A stretch of 64,000 bases of DNA from CALODL01 sp942492115 (GTDB lineage Bacteria > Planctomycetota > Phycisphaerae > UBA1845 > CAIVHJ01), in the NCBI GenBank assembly GCA_942492115.1, contig CALODL010000027.1, forward strand, positions 62,001 to 126,000, given 5' to 3'. This document shows positions 33,423 through 42,697 of this stretch, piece by piece. The notes under the pieces are model-generated. The model worked only from the letters and a program-made list of their open reading frames with translations, made no database searches and was not told the DNA's origin. Made by a program: the position numbers and the translations under genes. Numbering within the stretch: the stretch's first letter is position 1; the number at the start of each line of letters is the position of its first letter.

Positions 33423-36272
33423 CTAATGCCCGGCCGGAACTGCTTCCTTCTCATCTGCGGGCTCGGTGGTCTCTGTGACGTTCGGGACGATGACGTAGCG
33501 GACCAGGCGCTCGGGCTTGACATACTTCTTGAACACGTTCTGAATGTCGTCCCGTGTGAAGGTCTCGAGCACGGCCGGCATTTCCTTCAGCTGTTCCAGC
33601 GTACGCCCACGATAGTGCATCGAGCTCAGCTGGCCCTGCCAATAACGCGGCTCGAGCATCTGCTTGTCGAGGTTGTTTTTCATTTGCTTCTTTGCGACCA
33701 CGACTTCTTCTGCAGTTGGGCCGTTGGCCGCGAATTCCTGAAGCATGCCCACGACAATCGTAGCCAGTTTCTCGGCATCTGCAGGATCAGTCGTCGAGCC
33801 GGCACTGAGCAAGCCTGTTCCGGGCATTGCGGTTGCGGGTCGGTGCGAACACCCGATGCCGTAGACGATTCCCTCTTCCTCACGAATGCGCTTGATCATT
33901 CGTTCCGACAGGATGCGGCAACCCAGCGCGAGGATACGATTGTCCCGGATGTCCTTGTGACTGGCTCCGATGTACCCGGCCGTTGCCATAGCCTTGGGGG
34001 TGAGACTATCGAACTTCACCGTCTCGTTGTATGGACCAGGGCTCCGTTCGAGCTTACGCAGCGGCTCGATTGCCTCTGCGGCACCCATCGAACGCTTAGG
34101 CAAGCTGCCCACGTAACGCGTCACCAGCTCCATGGCACGGTCCAGCTTGATGTCGCCGACAACGGTCACCTCGATTGCCGCGCTGTTGATCATGCGCTCG
34201 AACCACTTCTCGCCCTGTGCCGGCGTCAGCGCCTTGATCTGCTCGGCGGTCAAGTCGACGTAGCGGATGTCGTTGCCGTAGAAGGTGCGCTCCATAGCCA
34301 TCGACAGTTGATCACGGGCGGTCTTACCGCGCTGCTCGAGCGCCTGCAGGCTGGCATCCTTCCATACATCAAAACTGGCTTGTTCGATCTTGCCGTCAGT
34401 CATCAGAGCGTAGGCCAGCTGCATTCCGACCTCGAGGTCCGCAGGTGAACCGCTGACCCGCATGGTTCCGAGGTCGAAACCCACGCCGCCACCGGCTCCG
34501 GCTTTCTTGCCAGCCATGAAGTCACGGATCTGAGTCGATGAGTACCGTGAGGTCGCGTTGACCAGGCCCGCCACCTGGCTGACACCACGGTTGGCCGCGG
34601 TTTCTTCAATAATGCCGCCGGCAAAGTTGATCGAGATCGACGCTTCATCTTTCTTATAGTCCATGAAGCGATGATGGACGATCGCGCCGTTGTCCAAGGT
34701 CGCAGTAGTGATCTTCAAGTCCGGATCGGTGCTCTGATTGACAACCTTGCCAGGCGCAGGCAGTGTGGCCAGCAGTTGGTCGATGGCGTTGGCCGATTCG
34801 AGTGGCTGAGTCTTGCGACCCCAGCCTGCCGACGCAGCCGCGAGGATGTCCTTCGACGAAGGAACGGCCACGCCTTCTTTCTCTGGCATATTGAGTACAT
34901 ATGTAAAGTGACGCGTTTCGTAGTGGTGGACAAAGGCGGCATGGACCTCGGATGGAGACAGTTCGGTAAAGATCTTGCGCGTCAACTCGAGGCGCTGCTC
35001 CGCCGACATGATCGGGTTATCCATGCCGACAGCACGGGCATAACGCCCAACGAAGCGCCGGGCGTCCGCCGTGGGTTCCCGTTCGACGGCTACCTCACTG
35101 CGCGAAATCATCTCATCCTTGATGATGTCGATCTCCTGCTGGCTGAAGCCATGATCGACCGCACGGCTGATTTCGACGATCAACTGTTCGAGCATGCCAT
35201 TCCATTTCTCCGGAAGGCCGCTGACGCCACCGCCGGCCATGGTCGCTTCGTTGAACAGGCTTTGCACGAAGCACGATCCACCGAAGAAATCCGCTTCGCC
35301 CCGCTGAACCTTATCCTGCAAGCGGCGGTTGACGATGGCCGTGGCGATCCGCTCGATGGTTCGGCTGCGGTATTGTTCGTAAGTTGAGACCGGTTTGCGT
35401 GCTGCTTCAATACGCATCATCTGGACCTGGCAGCCCGGTAGCTCAGGGTCGGTAAAGGCAAATGCACGGGTGGCGTTGACCGCCTTGACCCCGCCGCCTT
35501 CGTACTTGCGCGCCGGGGCCCGGGCCGTGAACGAACCGAGATGCGTGCGGGCCTTTTCGATCATTTTGGCCGGATCGATGTCACCCACGACGATGAGGGT
35601 CATCGCTTCGGGGCGGTACCACGTGTTCCAATAGTCATCGAATTCGCTCTTCGGGAATTTTTCGATTTGGTCTTCCTTGCCGATGATGTCGTGTTCGGCG
35701 AGGCGCGTGTCCTTGAAGACATTTTGCATGAACTGCTTTTGGATGCGTTCGCGTGCACTCTTGCGCGAGCGCGATTCCTCGAGAATGATGCCGCGTTCCT
35801 TATCGACTTCTTCCTGGAGCAGCAACATGCCGTTGGCGAAGTCGGCAAAAACGGTCAATGCCGTGTCGATCGTCTTGTCTTCGGTGTTCGGCATCGACAG
35901 CTTGTACACGGTCTCGTAGTAATTGGTATGTGCATTGCTGTGCGCACCGAAGGTCATGCCCATGTCGCTGAGGTGCGGAATGAGCGTCCCGGGAGCAAAG
36001 TGGGTCGTACCGTTGAAGCCCATGTGCTCGAGGAAGTGGGCCAGCCCATTCTGTTTCGACGTCTCATTGAGCGCGCCGGTCTGGACGTGCAGGTTGATCT
36101 CGATCCGCCCGGGCGGGTTGTCGTGCTGACGCACGATGTACTCCATGCCGTTGTCGAATATCCCGTAGACATTCTTGGGGTCACGCGGGAGGGGCGTGTC
36201 TGCTGAGCTGAAAAGCGGCGCAATAAACAGGGCGCACAGGCCCGCTGCCATCAATTGGTGTTGCCGGATCAT
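33423..36272 (-). CDS. M16 family zinc metallopeptidase (insulinase/pitrilysin-like), exported
   Basis: 949 residues; ATG at 36270-36272 after AAGGACT, then a signal peptide (MIRQHQLMAAGLCALFIAPL, ending SSADT). The inverted zinc motif HFLEH (His79, Glu82, His83) with the downstream Glu in the EEVDKERGIILEE helix is intact. The protein contains two M16 halves; the second (TTATLDNGAIVHHRFMDYKK) lacks the zinc motif, as usual in pitrilysin-type monomers. Family phrases: NGLAHFLEHMGFNGTTHFAP, WYRPEAMTLIVVGDIDPAKM, and RIREEEGIVYGIGCSHRP near the end. Likely degrades peptides in the periplasm. Monocistronic with its own terminator. Confidence 0.95.
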   Translation of the reverse strand: MIRQHQLMAAGLCALFIAPLFSSADTPLPRDPKNVYGIFDNGMEYIVRQHDNPPGRIEINLHVQTGALNETSKQNGLAHFLEHMGFNGTTHFAPGTLIPHLSDMGMTFGAHSNAHTNYYETVYKLSMPNTEDKTIDTALTVFADFANGMLLLQEEVDKERGIILEESRSRKSARERIQKQFMQNVFKDTRLAEHDIIGKEDQIEKFPKSEFDDYWNTWYRPEAMTLIVVGDIDPAKMIEKARTHLGSFTARAPARKYEGGGVKAVNATRAFAFTDPELPGCQVQMMRIEAARKPVSTYEQYRSRTIERIATAIVNRRLQDKVQRGEADFFGGSCFVQSLFNEATMAGGGVSGLPEKWNGMLEQLIVEISRAVDHGFSQQEIDIIKDEMISRSEVAVEREPTADARRFVGRYARAVGMDNPIMSAEQRLELTRKIFTELSPSEVHAAFVHHYETRHFTYVLNMPEKEGVAVPSSKDILAAASAGWGRKTQPLESANAIDQLLATLPAPGKVVNQSTDPDLKITTATLDNGAIVHHRFMDYKKDEASISINFAGGIIEETAANRGVSQVAGLVNATSRYSSTQIRDFMAGKKAGAGGGVGFDLGTMRVSGSPADLEVGMQLAYALMTDGKIEQASFDVWKDASLQALEQRGKTARDQLSMAMERTFYGNDIRYVDLTAEQIKALTPAQGEKWFERMINSAAIEVTVVGDIKLDRAMELVTRYVGSLPKRSMGAAEAIEPLRKLERSPGPYNETVKFDSLTPKAMATAGYIGASHKDIRDNRILALGCRILSERMIKRIREEEGIVYGIGCSHRPATAMPGTGLLSAGSTTDPADAEKLATIVVGMLQEFAANGPTAEEVVVAKKQMKNNLDKQMLEPRYWQGQLSSMHYRGRTLEQLKEMPAVLETFTRDDIQNVFKKYVKPERLVRYVIVPNVTETTEPADEKEAVPAGH

Positions 36273-36822
36273 AAGAGTCCTTTCATGGGTGGTCGGTGGA
36301 TGGCGGGACAGATCAGTTGGAACAGTCAACACGGTGATCATATCCACAATGCCGCTTTTCTTGCAACGAACAGGGGTTTCCCGACCTCATTCAACACGCG
36401 TCGATCGAGGATTCGACACGACCGAGTTGCGCGGGCAAGCGCAGGTCCACCATGGGCGGCTCGTGATCGACGGTCTTAAATCATTCGTACGCATTGTGTT
36501 GCGGTCCGTGTTGCGCGATTCGTACGCATTGCCCAAGCGTGAATGAGAACGCGGTGTGGACAACTTCTGCTATCATGAACGGCTCGCTGGGTGGTTCCGC
36601 CGCTCGGTGACGTCAGTAAGTGGCCCGGGGAGGGTGAGTGCTGACACCGTTCTGCTGTGGCGCGGAGATGGAGTACGTTCGATGTCCATGATGGTTGACC
36701 TCGGCGTCGATCGAAGCGTCGCGCCGCGTCGGCATGGTTTGTCTCACCGTTGAACGGCAAGAGTTTGAAGTCGAGCGTTGGGTTCGGGGAGCGTTGGAGG
36801 AGTCGTGAGAGGAGCAACGAAA
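36273..36822. other. intergenic region between divergent genes
   Basis: 550 bp with no credible gene; it must hold the promoters of the M16 peptidase (minus) and the IPTL-CTERM protein (plus). A direct repeat ATTCGTACGCATTG, with a CGTACG core, occurs at 36483-36496 and 36518-36531. A 35-bp period is compatible with tandem regulator sites, but the regulator is unknown. Confidence 0.45.
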
Positions 36823-37569
36823 GTGTCACATACAGGATGCCTTTTATTATTCATGTTGGCGGGTCCTGCTGGTGTTCTGGCCGGGCCAATCAACGTGCCC
36901 AATGCGTCGTTCGAACTTCCAGCGGTCACGCGCGGTGAGAAGAACCCCTTTGGCGCGCTACCGTTTCTGGACGACTGGGACGAAACCGCCATCGGGCTTG
37001 CAGACGAGATGGACCAGAATACGGGCGTATTCTTGAACCCGCCCTTCGGTGAGCCGGGGCATGTGGCCAACGCTGATCTCGAGCGCCTCGCATTCCTCAG
37101 TTCCCTGACCGGTAACGGTGTGCGTCAGGAATTGGCTGATTCGTTTACCCCCGGGCAGACCTATCTACTGACTGTCGGCGTCGCCACCAGTCTGCAGTTT
37201 CCGGTGGGCGCCTCTGAAGAGCTTGAAATTGCGCTGTTCTATTTTGACGGCGGCGTCGAACAGGTCGTGGCGTCGACACGGGCTACCGGCGGCTCTGTGA
37301 GCAGTTCTACCGTGACGGACTTCAGTGTCGTGCTGCCCACGGTGCAGCCGGGCGATGCATGGGCCAACCAGCCCATCGGTATTCTGATCCGGCCAGCCGA
37401 GGATGATCCCAGCGACGAACTCGACGAGGGCTTCTGGGACGCCGACAATGTCAGGCTCATAGAAGCTGATGCCATTCCGGCCGCTTCAACCTGGGGCCTG
37501 ATGGGCCTGGCGGTCCTGCTGATGGGCGCAGGTGCTGTCATGGTGCGTCGCCGGGCGACGATGGCCTGA
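36823..37569 (+). CDS. exported protein with IPTL-CTERM-type sorting tail
   Basis: 248 residues from the GTG at 36823-36825, placed nine bases after AGAGGAG; a GTG at 36805 is the alternative. Signal peptide CLLLFMLAGPAGVLAGP. The mature part opens with INVPNASFELPAVTRGEKNP and reads like a carbohydrate-binding-type jelly roll (SSTVTDFSVVLPTVQPGDAW ... GFWDADNVRLIEADA), as in surface proteins of this phylum. The tail IPAASTWGLMGLAVLLMGAG then AVMVRRR is an IPTL-CTERM variant. It is followed 64 bp later by a pseudopilin-like gene on the same strand. Confidence 0.85.
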   Translation: MSHTGCLLLFMLAGPAGVLAGPINVPNASFELPAVTRGEKNPFGALPFLDDWDETAIGLADEMDQNTGVFLNPPFGEPGHVANADLERLAFLSSLTGNGVRQELADSFTPGQTYLLTVGVATSLQFPVGASEELEIALFYFDGGVEQVVASTRATGGSVSSSTVTDFSVVLPTVQPGDAWANQPIGILIRPAEDDPSDELDEGFWDADNVRLIEADAIPAASTWGLMGLAVLLMGAGAVMVRRRATMA

Positions 37570-37633
37570 ACGCGACTGAGTCTCGACAGTGCATGCACGG
37601 TGCCTGAGAAACAGGTCGTGCGGAAGTACACAT

Positions 37634-38413
37634 ATGCTCGTTCAAACAATGGAATTGTCAGCCCCGCGCCCCGCACGGGCCCTGACCATGATCGAGCTGC
37701 TTGTCGTGATGTCCATTATTGCGGTCCTCATGGGTCTCCTGTTGCCGAGCCTCGGCCGCACACGCAGGTTGGCCCGGCAGACCGAGTGTCTCGCCGGACT
37801 GCGTCAGATCGGCGTGGCCGTTTTCAGCTACTCCCTCGAGAACGGCGACAGCATTCCGTATGGTCCGAAGGCCCCACCGCCGTCGGCGACCAACTTCTAT
37901 CCGCAAACCGGCAACGTGACTTCGCTGATTTCGTTGCAAAGCGGCGCGATGGTCGGATTGGGGCTGTTGCTCCAGAATGATCTGGCCCAACAGAAAGATC
38001 TGATGTTCTGCCCGGGGGCTGATGCCAAGTGGGACATCGAGACACTGCTGCGCGACGTCGGCCATACCCAGGTGGAAGGCAGCTACTACTATCGCCATGC
38101 ATCGGTTGCATCACTCAGTGGGCCTTTACCGGAGCCTCGCGTCAAGATCGGTCAGTTGGGCAATAACAGTGCGGGAGTGCCCATCCGCTGCCTGGCCCTC
38201 GACACACAGTTCATATCACCGCCCTCCATGGCGTTCTTCAACCTCAAGACCAGGACCCATCACGGACGGCAGGCAGTCAATGCGTTGTTCACCGACGGGC
38301 ACGCCAGCACGTTCGCCAACGACGATGATACCTACACCGTCAATCTTGCGATGTCAGCATATGGCACCCTCGAGCGCATCCTCGAGGTCTTCGAGGTTCT
38401 CGACCGCAAGTAG
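37634..38413 (+). CDS. type II secretion/pilin-like protein with prepilin N-terminus (DUF1559-like)
   Basis: 259 residues from the ATG at 37634-37636. The N-terminus carries a prepilin signal: a short basic leader (APRPARA), then LTMIELLVVMSIIAVLMGLL as hydrophobic helix with the conserved Glu at +5. The globular part includes CLAGLRQIGVAVFSYSLENG and a C-terminal segment HGRQAVNALFTDGHAS, close to the H-X9-DG motif of planctomycete pseudopilins (here ten residues separate His and DG). Such proteins are abundant in this phylum; role in secretion or surface assembly is inferred. Confidence 0.88.
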   Translation: MLVQTMELSAPRPARALTMIELLVVMSIIAVLMGLLLPSLGRTRRLARQTECLAGLRQIGVAVFSYSLENGDSIPYGPKAPPPSATNFYPQTGNVTSLISLQSGAMVGLGLLLQNDLAQQKDLMFCPGADAKWDIETLLRDVGHTQVEGSYYYRHASVASLSGPLPEPRVKIGQLGNNSAGVPIRCLALDTQFISPPSMAFFNLKTRTHHGRQAVNALFTDGHASTFANDDDTYTVNLAMSAYGTLERILEVFEVLDRK

Positions 38414-38550
38414 TCCCTCTGTCGGTTCCAGCGGCCGGACAACCAGGCGTGGGTCTGGGCACATTTCAGGGGATCCATGGTGCATCTTGCCGCGATTCGC
38501 CGTAATGAATAATGTGCGGGCCAATCTGTGGTCAGAAGAGCATCGGCGTC

Positions 38551-41262
38551 ATGGGCATCACGCAGGGCACAACACTCGGTATGTATACAATCGTCGGTCA
38601 TATCGGGGCCGGCGGGATGGGGGAGGTCTACCTCGGACGTGATCAACGCCTGGAGCGCGATGTAGCGATCAAAGTCCTGCCCGGGACACTGGCGGGTGAT
38701 CCGGAGCGCGTAGCTCGTTTTGAACGCGAGGCCCGTCTGCTGGCAACGCTGAACCATCCCAACATCGGCGCGGTGTTCGGCTTTGATTGCTGCGAGGGTG
38801 TGAGTTTCCTGGCGATGGAATTCATCGAAGGGCGCACGCTTGCGGCGTGCCTCGACGACGGTCAGCTCGATCTCGATGATGCTCTGGACATTTGCAGGCA
38901 AGTGGCCCAAGCTCTCGAGGCGGCGCACGACAAGGGCATTGTGCATCGCGATCTCAAGCCGGGCAACATCATGGTTCGGCCCGATGGCGTGGTCAAAGTC
39001 CTCGACTTCGGCTTGGCGAAGGCCATGAGCGAAGAGCGTTCGACCACATCACTCGCCGACTCGCCTACGATCACAGCGCAGTTTACCAAGCCCGGCGTTG
39101 TGCTGGGGACCGCAGCGTACATGAGTCCGGAGCAGGCCCGTGGCCGATCGGTCGACAAGCGCAGCGATATCTGGTCGTTCGGGGTCATTCTCTACGAGTG
39201 TCTCGCGGGGCGCCGACCGTTCGTCGGCGAAACCGCGAGTGATCTCGTGGCCAGCATCTTGAAGGTTGAACCTGCCTGGGAGTCGGTCGCACCCGCCACG
39301 CCACCTGTTGTGCATCTGATTCTTCGGCGGTGCCTGACCAAAACGCGTGATAAGCGTTTGCGCGATATCGGGGATGCACGCGTTCAGATCGAAGAAGTCA
39401 TTGCAGACCCGTCGTCGTCGTCCCTGGTGCTCGCTGGCCAGGTGCCGTTGGCCGGTGACCGTAGCTCGATAGCCACAACACTTTCAATACCGCGCGGTGC
39501 CCGAGCGATCGGCGTGGTGCTCGGGCTGGCCCTCGTTCTGGCGCTCGCGTTCATTGGAGCACAGGCTTGGCAAAACTCCAAGCGGTCGGCTGCAGCAGTA
39601 CAACTGAGCCTCTTACCACCGCCCGGACAGCGCTTCGACTATCGTTATGGGCCACCGGTGATTTCGCCCGATGGTCTCAAGGTCGTCTTCGTGGCGCGCG
39701 CAACTTCGAACGCACGGAACCTGTGGTTAAGGCACCTTGATGACAGCGCGTGTAGTATGCTCCCAGGTACCATCGGTGCGGGTTATCCGTTCTGGTCCCC
39801 TGACAGCACCACGATTGCTTTCTCGGTAGATGGAAAACTCAAACGCCTGAACATTGACGGCGGTATGCCAATCACGATTTGCGACTATTCCGAGGGGCAG
39901 TCGGAGCTCCTCAATCTAACGCGCGGTGGGAACTGGAGTCGCAGCGACACGATTCTGTTTTCATCGTTCCGGGGTAGCGGCCTGTTCAAAGTGTCCGCCT
40001 CCGGTGGAGCGCCACAACGTGTCACCCAACTGCAGCCAGGCGAGTTCTCACATCGAATGCCCTGGTTTCTGCCTGACGGAAACCACTTTCTGTTTACTAT
40101 GCGGCGCGGCAGTGGGGCGGCAAATTCACTGATGGTGGCCACCCTTGCAGGGGGTGAGCCACGAGAGCTGTTCAAGCTGGACTCTCAGGCAGTGTATGTG
40201 TCCGGCCAGATCATGTTCTGGCGCGACGATGCGCTGCGAGCTCAGGCATTTGACGATTCAACGCTCGAGCTCATTGGTCATCCGGTGTCCGTCATACCTG
40301 AGGTACGCATGAATCCTTCGAGTGGCGTGGCCCACTTCAGCGTCTCGCGGAATGGGCGCCTGGTGTACTTCGCCGGTAGCGATGTCACGGCTCGTTCGCA
40401 ACTGGTTCTGCGGGATCGGAAAGGCGAGAAACTCGACATCGTCGGCGCTGTGGGTAACTACTATAGTCCGGCGCTGTCGCCCGATGGGACGCAGGTGGCG
40501 GTGGACAACAGTGGCGTTCAGAACAACGGGGACATCTGGATTCACAGTGTGTACGGACCCGGTGTCACGCGTCTATCGAACGATCCGGCAGACGAGTCAA
40601 GCCCGGTGTGGTCGCCCGACGGCACGCGTATCGCCTATTTCTCCATGCGCGGCGGGGACTCCGACATCTACATGAGGGATGTGCTGGCTCGATCTGCTGA
40701 GGAGGTCGTATTGGACACGGACGATGATGACGTCGTTTACGATTGGACGGTCGATGACACACTGATCATTGGACGCGAAAACAGCAGCGGGGGGCAATCT
40801 GACTTGTGGACGTACTCCCTCAAAGACCGCGAGTCTGCTCCCTTATTGACCTCACCGGCAAACGAGTCGGAGGGGGTCGTGTCGCCAGATGGCAAGTGGT
40901 TGGCCTACGTATCCAACGACACTGGACGACGCGAAGTTTACATCGCAGCCTTTGCTGACGCAGGGCCGCGTCACCGCGTGTCAACGAACGGTGGGACCGC
41001 GCCGCGGTGGCGCGCAGATGGCAGCGAGCTGTTCTTCGTGGCCGGCGACGAAATGGTCACCGCGGTCGAGATCGCTGGTGGAACCGCCGGTCCGCTTGGG
41101 CAACGCACAACCCTGTTCCCGTCCAACCGCCGATTCAATCGCGAAGGCGGATTCGATGTTGCACCGGATGGCCAGACATTCATTATCAACACGCCTGTCG
41201 ACGAGAACAACGCCGCGGCACTGTCCGTGATCATCAACTGGCCGGCGGTGGCGAGTCCATGA
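38551..41262 (+). CDS. transmembrane Ser/Thr protein kinase with TolB/WD40-like propeller
   Basis: 903 residues from the ATG at 38551. Kinase domain: GAGGMGEVY near 19-27, Lys41 in VAIKVLP, HRDLKPGNI at 132-140, DFG at 152-154, GTAAYMSPEQARG. A single transmembrane helix at about 317-337 (AIGVVLGLALVLALAFIGAQ) is followed by a large propeller with TolB-like repeats: YSPALSPDGTQVAVDNSG, SSPVWSPDGTRIAYFSMRGG and EGVVSPDGKWLAYVSNDTGR. This architecture is common in Acidobacteria and Planctomycetes. Unlike the other three kinases it has no ECF sigma factor partner and lacks the N-terminal leader helix, so it belongs to a different lineage. Ligand unknown. Confidence 0.95.
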   Translation: MGITQGTTLGMYTIVGHIGAGGMGEVYLGRDQRLERDVAIKVLPGTLAGDPERVARFEREARLLATLNHPNIGAVFGFDCCEGVSFLAMEFIEGRTLAACLDDGQLDLDDALDICRQVAQALEAAHDKGIVHRDLKPGNIMVRPDGVVKVLDFGLAKAMSEERSTTSLADSPTITAQFTKPGVVLGTAAYMSPEQARGRSVDKRSDIWSFGVILYECLAGRRPFVGETASDLVASILKVEPAWESVAPATPPVVHLILRRCLTKTRDKRLRDIGDARVQIEEVIADPSSSSLVLAGQVPLAGDRSSIATTLSIPRGARAIGVVLGLALVLALAFIGAQAWQNSKRSAAAVQLSLLPPPGQRFDYRYGPPVISPDGLKVVFVARATSNARNLWLRHLDDSACSMLPGTIGAGYPFWSPDSTTIAFSVDGKLKRLNIDGGMPITICDYSEGQSELLNLTRGGNWSRSDTILFSSFRGSGLFKVSASGGAPQRVTQLQPGEFSHRMPWFLPDGNHFLFTMRRGSGAANSLMVATLAGGEPRELFKLDSQAVYVSGQIMFWRDDALRAQAFDDSTLELIGHPVSVIPEVRMNPSSGVAHFSVSRNGRLVYFAGSDVTARSQLVLRDRKGEKLDIVGAVGNYYSPALSPDGTQVAVDNSGVQNNGDIWIHSVYGPGVTRLSNDPADESSPVWSPDGTRIAYFSMRGGDSDIYMRDVLARSAEEVVLDTDDDDVVYDWTVDDTLIIGRENSSGGQSDLWTYSLKDRESAPLLTSPANESEGVVSPDGKWLAYVSNDTGRREVYIAAFADAGPRHRVSTNGGTAPRWRADGSELFFVAGDEMVTAVEIAGGTAGPLGQRTTLFPSNRRFNREGGFDVAPDGQTFIINTPVDENNAAALSVIINWPAVASP

Positions 41263-41459
41263 CGCGCCACCGCGCAACGTACGAGCGTGGGCATGTGGGC
41301 CCGCATGGCTACTGACCCCTGCTGCGATCATAACGCCGGAAATGCGTAGTCGATCATCTGCAGCCAGCCCGAAGCGAAATGACAGCATAGCGCTGTTGCT
41401 CGACCTGGCTTCGACCGGGCAGTCTCCGTTCTCATGCGTCGCGTAACGCAGCATCGCTA

Positions 41460-42062
41460 TCAATAACGATAGGCCCGCGAAGGTTCCCCTGTCCTGACGA
41501 TCATTCTCTGGTGCCGCGACTCCACTGTGCGCGGGGTGACCGCGGACTCGGATCGGGCGGGCGCGGTGCCGTTCTCGTCCTCGATGCAATTCATGATCTG
41601 ACTTCCACGACCGGCGCGGATGCCATGAATCCCGTTGTTGCGCACCAGAACATACTCGATGACGACTCCCAGCGCGGATTCCGCAGAGATTCCGTGTCCG
41701 CAAAAACCCTGCACCGTACCGTGCTTGATCACGATACCGTCGCGATTGGTCCCGGCCGAGATTTCGATACCGTTCAGTGAGCCGATATCCCGGTTGCCGG
41801 TGATCGTGAACCCGTTGAGGTCCAGCGTCACGTGCCCGGTCGAGATTTCGATGGCATGGTGCCCGGCAGGCGCGGCCAGATCGCCCGTCAGGTAGTAATA
41901 CCCGGGCCGGTTGATTCGAATCGGCGCGTGACCATCGGTTTCGGCGTTCAGGGGGACGCGTCCGTCGCCGCTCTGCGCCAGGGCGGTCGAACTCGATGCC
42001 GCTGCGACCAGGGCGGCCAGAATCGGTCGAATCAGAGTGCCGAGCGAGGGTCTGCGTGTCAT
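41460..42062 (-). CDS. exported right-handed beta-helix protein, probably truncated
   Basis: 200 residues with a signal peptide (LIRPILAALVAAASSSTALA). A region PIRINRPGYYYLTGDLAAPA then GHVTLDLNGFTITGNRDIG is the usual opening of pectin-lyase-fold proteins in this phylum, with parallel-helix coils (GIVIKHGTVQGFCGHGISAE, NGIHGIRAGRGSQIMNCIED). Family resemblance stops after about residue 158; the last 40 residues (from TAPARSESAVTPRTV) are basic and lack coil periodicity. Normal members continue with several more coils, so the 3' end is probably lost by frameshift or deletion. Confidence 0.7.
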   Translation of the reverse strand: MTRRPSLGTLIRPILAALVAAASSSTALAQSGDGRVPLNAETDGHAPIRINRPGYYYLTGDLAAPAGHHAIEISTGHVTLDLNGFTITGNRDIGSLNGIEISAGTNRDGIVIKHGTVQGFCGHGISAESALGVVIEYVLVRNNGIHGIRAGRGSQIMNCIEDENGTAPARSESAVTPRTVESRHQRMIVRTGEPSRAYRY

Positions 42063-42167
42063 CGTGAAGCTCCCGTTCTGCGGTGCGGTTTTCGACGCCA
42101 GGGGCTCGCCCCTGACTTCTGCAGGAGGTCAACGTCGGGAGACTCAGATTCTTACACGTCGTGCGAT

Positions 42168-42207
42168 TTGACTTTTGGTCAATTGGTTGTATAATACAAA
42201 TATTGTA
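42168..42207 (+). promoter_or_regulatory. consensus promoter overlapped by a MarR-type operator
   Basis: -35 TTGACT (42168-42173), 16-bp spacer, -10 TATAAT (42190-42195). The -10 lies inside alternating half-sites TTGTA-TAA-TACAA-ATA-TTGTA (42187-42207), which form two overlapping inverted repeats. This is the layout expected for an autorepressed marR gene; the ATG follows 11 bp later. Confidence 0.8.
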
Positions 42208-42217
42208 GGATGCAACT

Positions 42218-42697
42218 ATGTCGACTGCACTCAATCGCCAAGCTCAACAGTTCTATCGCGTCATGTCCGAGTTGTTGCGTCGTTATCAGTTCCGTGATCG
42301 CGAGGAAATCTGTTGTCACGGCATTTCCGTATCACAGTGCTATTCGCTCGATCTCCTCGATACCGAAGGACCGCTGCCCACGGGCACGCTGGCCGAGCGC
42401 CTGCAGCTCGAGATCAGCTCGGTCACGCGGGCCGTCGATGGTCTGGTCACGGCCCAGCTGGTCGCACGCGAACCCGATCCACGGGACCGTCGTGTCCGTC
42501 GAGTCATCATCACGGATCGGGGACGCACATTGGTGTCCACAATTCGAGGCGAGCTGGTCAAGGAATATGAACACATCCTGCACGAGGTGCCGCCGTCCAG
42601 CCGCAATGATGTCATCAAGGCGATGACCAGTCTGTTGACGGCGTTCGAGCGGCGGTGCTGTTCAACCAACGACAGCAGGACTGGAGAGGAAGCATGA
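42218..42697 (+). CDS. MarR-family transcriptional regulator, Cys-rich, probable arsenic sensor
   Basis: 159 residues. A MarR winged helix-turn-helix is seen in PTGTLAERLQLEISSVTRAV (recognition helix) and VAREPDPRDRRVRRVIITD (wing), with dimerisation helices at both ends. It has an unusual cysteine set: Cys32-Cys33 and Cys41 in EEICCHGISVSQC, and Cys147-Cys148 in RRCCS near the C-terminus. Its stop overlaps the next gene by ATGA, and the third gene of the operon encodes arsenite methyltransferase, so thiolate binding of As(III) as the inducing signal is a reasonable inference. The palindromic operator over its own promoter suggests repression. Not an ArsR-family protein. Confidence 0.87.
   Translation: MSTALNRQAQQFYRVMSELLRRYQFRDREEICCHGISVSQCYSLDLLDTEGPLPTGTLAERLQLEISSVTRAVDGLVTAQLVAREPDPRDRRVRRVIITDRGRTLVSTIRGELVKEYEHILHEVPPSSRNDVIKAMTSLLTAFERRCCSTNDSRTGEEA

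Noticed and set aside
40981..42234. 417-aa minus-strand open frame
   Set aside because: Overlaps the 3' end of the kinase-propeller gene and the beta-helix gene; low-complexity Arg-rich translation typical of a GC-rich shadow frame.
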